Made by a program: the position numbers and the translations under genes
DNA from: UBA2421 sp002343075
Lineage (GTDB): Bacteria > Planctomycetota > Phycisphaerae > Tepidisphaerales > Tepidisphaeraceae
Length of the DNA: 24,369 bases
Assembly (NCBI GenBank): GCA_937982565.1
Contig: CALJLN010000005.1
Location: forward strand, 1 to 24,369
Direction: 5' to 3'
Shown: positions 23,038 to 24,369 of the stretch, in pieces
Numbering within the stretch: the first letter of the stretch is position 1
How the letters are laid out: each line of letters starts with the position of its first letter
Notes under the pieces: model-generated
Seen by the model: the letters and a program-made list of their open reading frames with translations, nothing else
The model's database searches: none
What the model was told of the DNA's origin: nothing

Positions 23038-24369
23038 ATGGCCGGACAAACCATCACGATGCAGGCAGGCAAGCTGAATGTGCCCGATCAGCCCACGATT
23101 CCGTTTATCGAGGGAGACGGCACCGGGCCGGACATCTGGAAGTCGAGCGTCAACGTGTTTGATAGAGCCGTCGAAAAGGCCTACGGAGGGAAGCGGAAGA
23201 TCCACTGGCATGAAGTGTTGGCTGGCGAGAAGGCGTTTAATCAGACTGGTAACTGGCTACCCGACGAAACGGTGAAGGCGTTTCGGGACTTGCGTGTGGG
23301 CATCAAAGGGCCGCTGACCACCCCCGTCGGCGGGGGCATTCGCTCGCTGAATGTCGCGCTGCGCCAACTGCTCGATCTTTATGTGTGCCTTCGACCCGTC
23401 CGCTGGTTTCAGGGCGTTCCCTCGCCGGTGAAGAAGCCCGGCGATGTCGATATGGTCATCTTCCGCGAGAATACCGAAGACATCTACGCCGGCATCGAGT
23501 TTCTCGCGGGCACGCCCGAAGCGCGAAAGGTGCTGGACTTTATCGAAAAGGAGTTTCCGAAAGACTTCAAAAAGGTCCGCTTCGGCACCGAGAAGGCCAC
23601 GCAGGACTGGCGCAGCCAGGTCGGCCACGGCACCGACACCACGCTGAATGTCGGCATCGGCATCAAGCCGGTGAGCAAGCAGGGCACGGAGCGACTCGTC
23701 CATTCGGCGATTGAATATGCCCTTACCAACAAGCGCAAGAGCGTGACGCTGGTCCACAAGGGCAACATCATGAAGTTTACCGAGGGTGCATTCAAAGACT
23801 GGGGCTACGCGCTGGCCCAGTCGCTCTTCCGCGACAGGATTGTCACCGAGCGGGAAAGCTGGATCCTGGGCAACAAAGACGCCAACGCCGCGCTCGGAGC
23901 CGAAGAAAACGCCCGCATGATCGATCCCGGCTACACGATGATGACGCCGGAACAACAGAAGAAGATTGTGGCCGAAGTTGAGAGCGTCCTGAAACTCATG
24001 CCAACCCACGGCGGGGGCAAGTGGAAGAACATGCTGCTGATCAAAGACAGCATCGCCGACATCACGCTGCAGCAGGTGCTCACCCGCGCAAGGGACTTTG
24101 ACGTCATCGCCACGCTCAACCTGAACGGCGATTACCTCAGCGACGCGCTGGCGGCGCAGGTCGGCGGGATCGGCATCGCGCCGGGGGCGAACATCAACTA
24201 CATCAGCGGACATGCGATCTTCGAGGCGACCCACGGCACGGCCCCGAAATACGCCAATCTCGATCAGGTCAACCCTGGTTCGGTCATCCTGTCGGGCGAA
24301 ATGATGCTACGGTACATGGGCTGGACCGAGGCCGCCGACTTGATCATCAAGGGCATGGACGGCGCGATC
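23038..24369 (+). CDS. icd: NADP-dependent isocitrate dehydrogenase, 3' end beyond the window
   Basis: 444 codons are present with no stop, so about 30 residues are missing when compared with the E. coli enzyme. It converts isocitrate to 2-oxoglutarate in the TCA cycle. The active-site residues match those of E. coli: S103, N105, R109 and R119 (E. coli S113, N115, R119, R129), R143 and Y150, K241, D341, D365 and D369. K404, Y405 and V411 in TAPKY...QVNPGS match the NADP-binding residues. Between K241 and D341 there are about 47 more residues than in E. coli, including TERESWILGNK and a Glu/Lys-rich helix, as I recall in cyanobacterial enzymes. A strong ribosome-binding site (GGAGGA at 23025-23030) fixes the start at 23038. 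Confidence 0.95.
   Translation, partial: MAGQTITMQAGKLNVPDQPTIPFIEGDGTGPDIWKSSVNVFDRAVEKAYGGKRKIHWHEVLAGEKAFNQTGNWLPDETVKAFRDLRVGIKGPLTTPVGGGIRSLNVALRQLLDLYVCLRPVRWFQGVPSPVKKPGDVDMVIFRENTEDIYAGIEFLAGTPEARKVLDFIEKEFPKDFKKVRFGTEKATQDWRSQVGHGTDTTLNVGIGIKPVSKQGTERLVHSAIEYALTNKRKSVTLVHKGNIMKFTEGAFKDWGYALAQSLFRDRIVTERESWILGNKDANAALGAEENARMIDPGYTMMTPEQQKKIVAEVESVLKLMPTHGGGKWKNMLLIKDSIADITLQQVLTRARDFDVIATLNLNGDYLSDALAAQVGGIGIAPGANINYISGHAIFEATHGTAPKYANLDQVNPGSVILSGEMMLRYMGWTEAADLIIKGMDGAI

Overview
The window looks like a chromosomal segment from a GC-rich planctomycete, most probably of the Phycisphaerae type. The evidence is a secreted protein with a LEPR-type N-terminal motif (LEQRVLFSA) at the left end, a PEP-CTERM protein in the middle, several exported proteins with Gram-negative features (outer-membrane porin, lipoproteins), and otherwise ordinary housekeeping genes. 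No transposase, integrase, phage gene, CRISPR array, rRNA or tRNA was recognised. Sixteen protein genes are supported, the last one cut by the right edge.

Left part (1-7.2 kb, all + strand): a large secreted propeller-like protein with a LEPR motif, a CPA1 Na+/H+ antiporter, then a two-gene DNA-repair unit made of an Lhr-Core type 'ligase-associated' DEXH helicase and the overlapping metallophosphoesterase PdeM. The ligase and exonuclease partners usually found with this pair are not in the window.

Middle left (7.2-12.2 kb, all - strand, so read from right to left): a GHL10-type glycosyl-hydrolase-like lipoprotein, a DUF485 membrane protein, an ActP-like sodium:solute symporter overlapping it by 4 bases, and an OprO/OprP-like porin. 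The last three form a plausible organic-acid uptake unit crossing both membranes.

Middle right (12.3-19.8 kb, all + strand): an unknown secreted protein, a PEP-CTERM protein, then a tightly packed operon of a sugar-binding lipoprotein, an MFS/GPH-like transporter and two MalF/MalG-type permeases. The operon has no ATPase gene. The interval 12.21-12.26 kb appears to hold overlapping divergent promoters, and the palindrome TTATATAA recurs upstream of three transcription units here. The binding-protein gene appears to be leaderless, with a good promoter ending exactly at its ATG.

Right part (19.9-24.4 kb): a DapB-like NAD(P)-dependent dehydrogenase on the - strand, a 0.5-kb gene-free stretch with small repeats, a secreted PL1-like pectate lyase with a calcium-binding tail, and an NADP-dependent isocitrate dehydrogenase that runs off the window. 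The isocitrate dehydrogenase carries an insertion of about 47 residues of the kind I recall from cyanobacterial enzymes.

Taken together the region encodes the lifestyle of a polysaccharide-using heterotroph (pectate lyase, GHL10 protein, sugar ABC/MFS import, acetate-type symport), mixed with core metabolism and repair. Nothing here is clearly a new defence or mobile system. The most unusual points are the ABC operon containing an MFS gene but no ATPase, the shared TTATATAA promoter architecture, the reduced Lhr/PdeM cluster and the composite LEPR protein. All family assignments are by reading the sequence and recall of the families; no database search was run.
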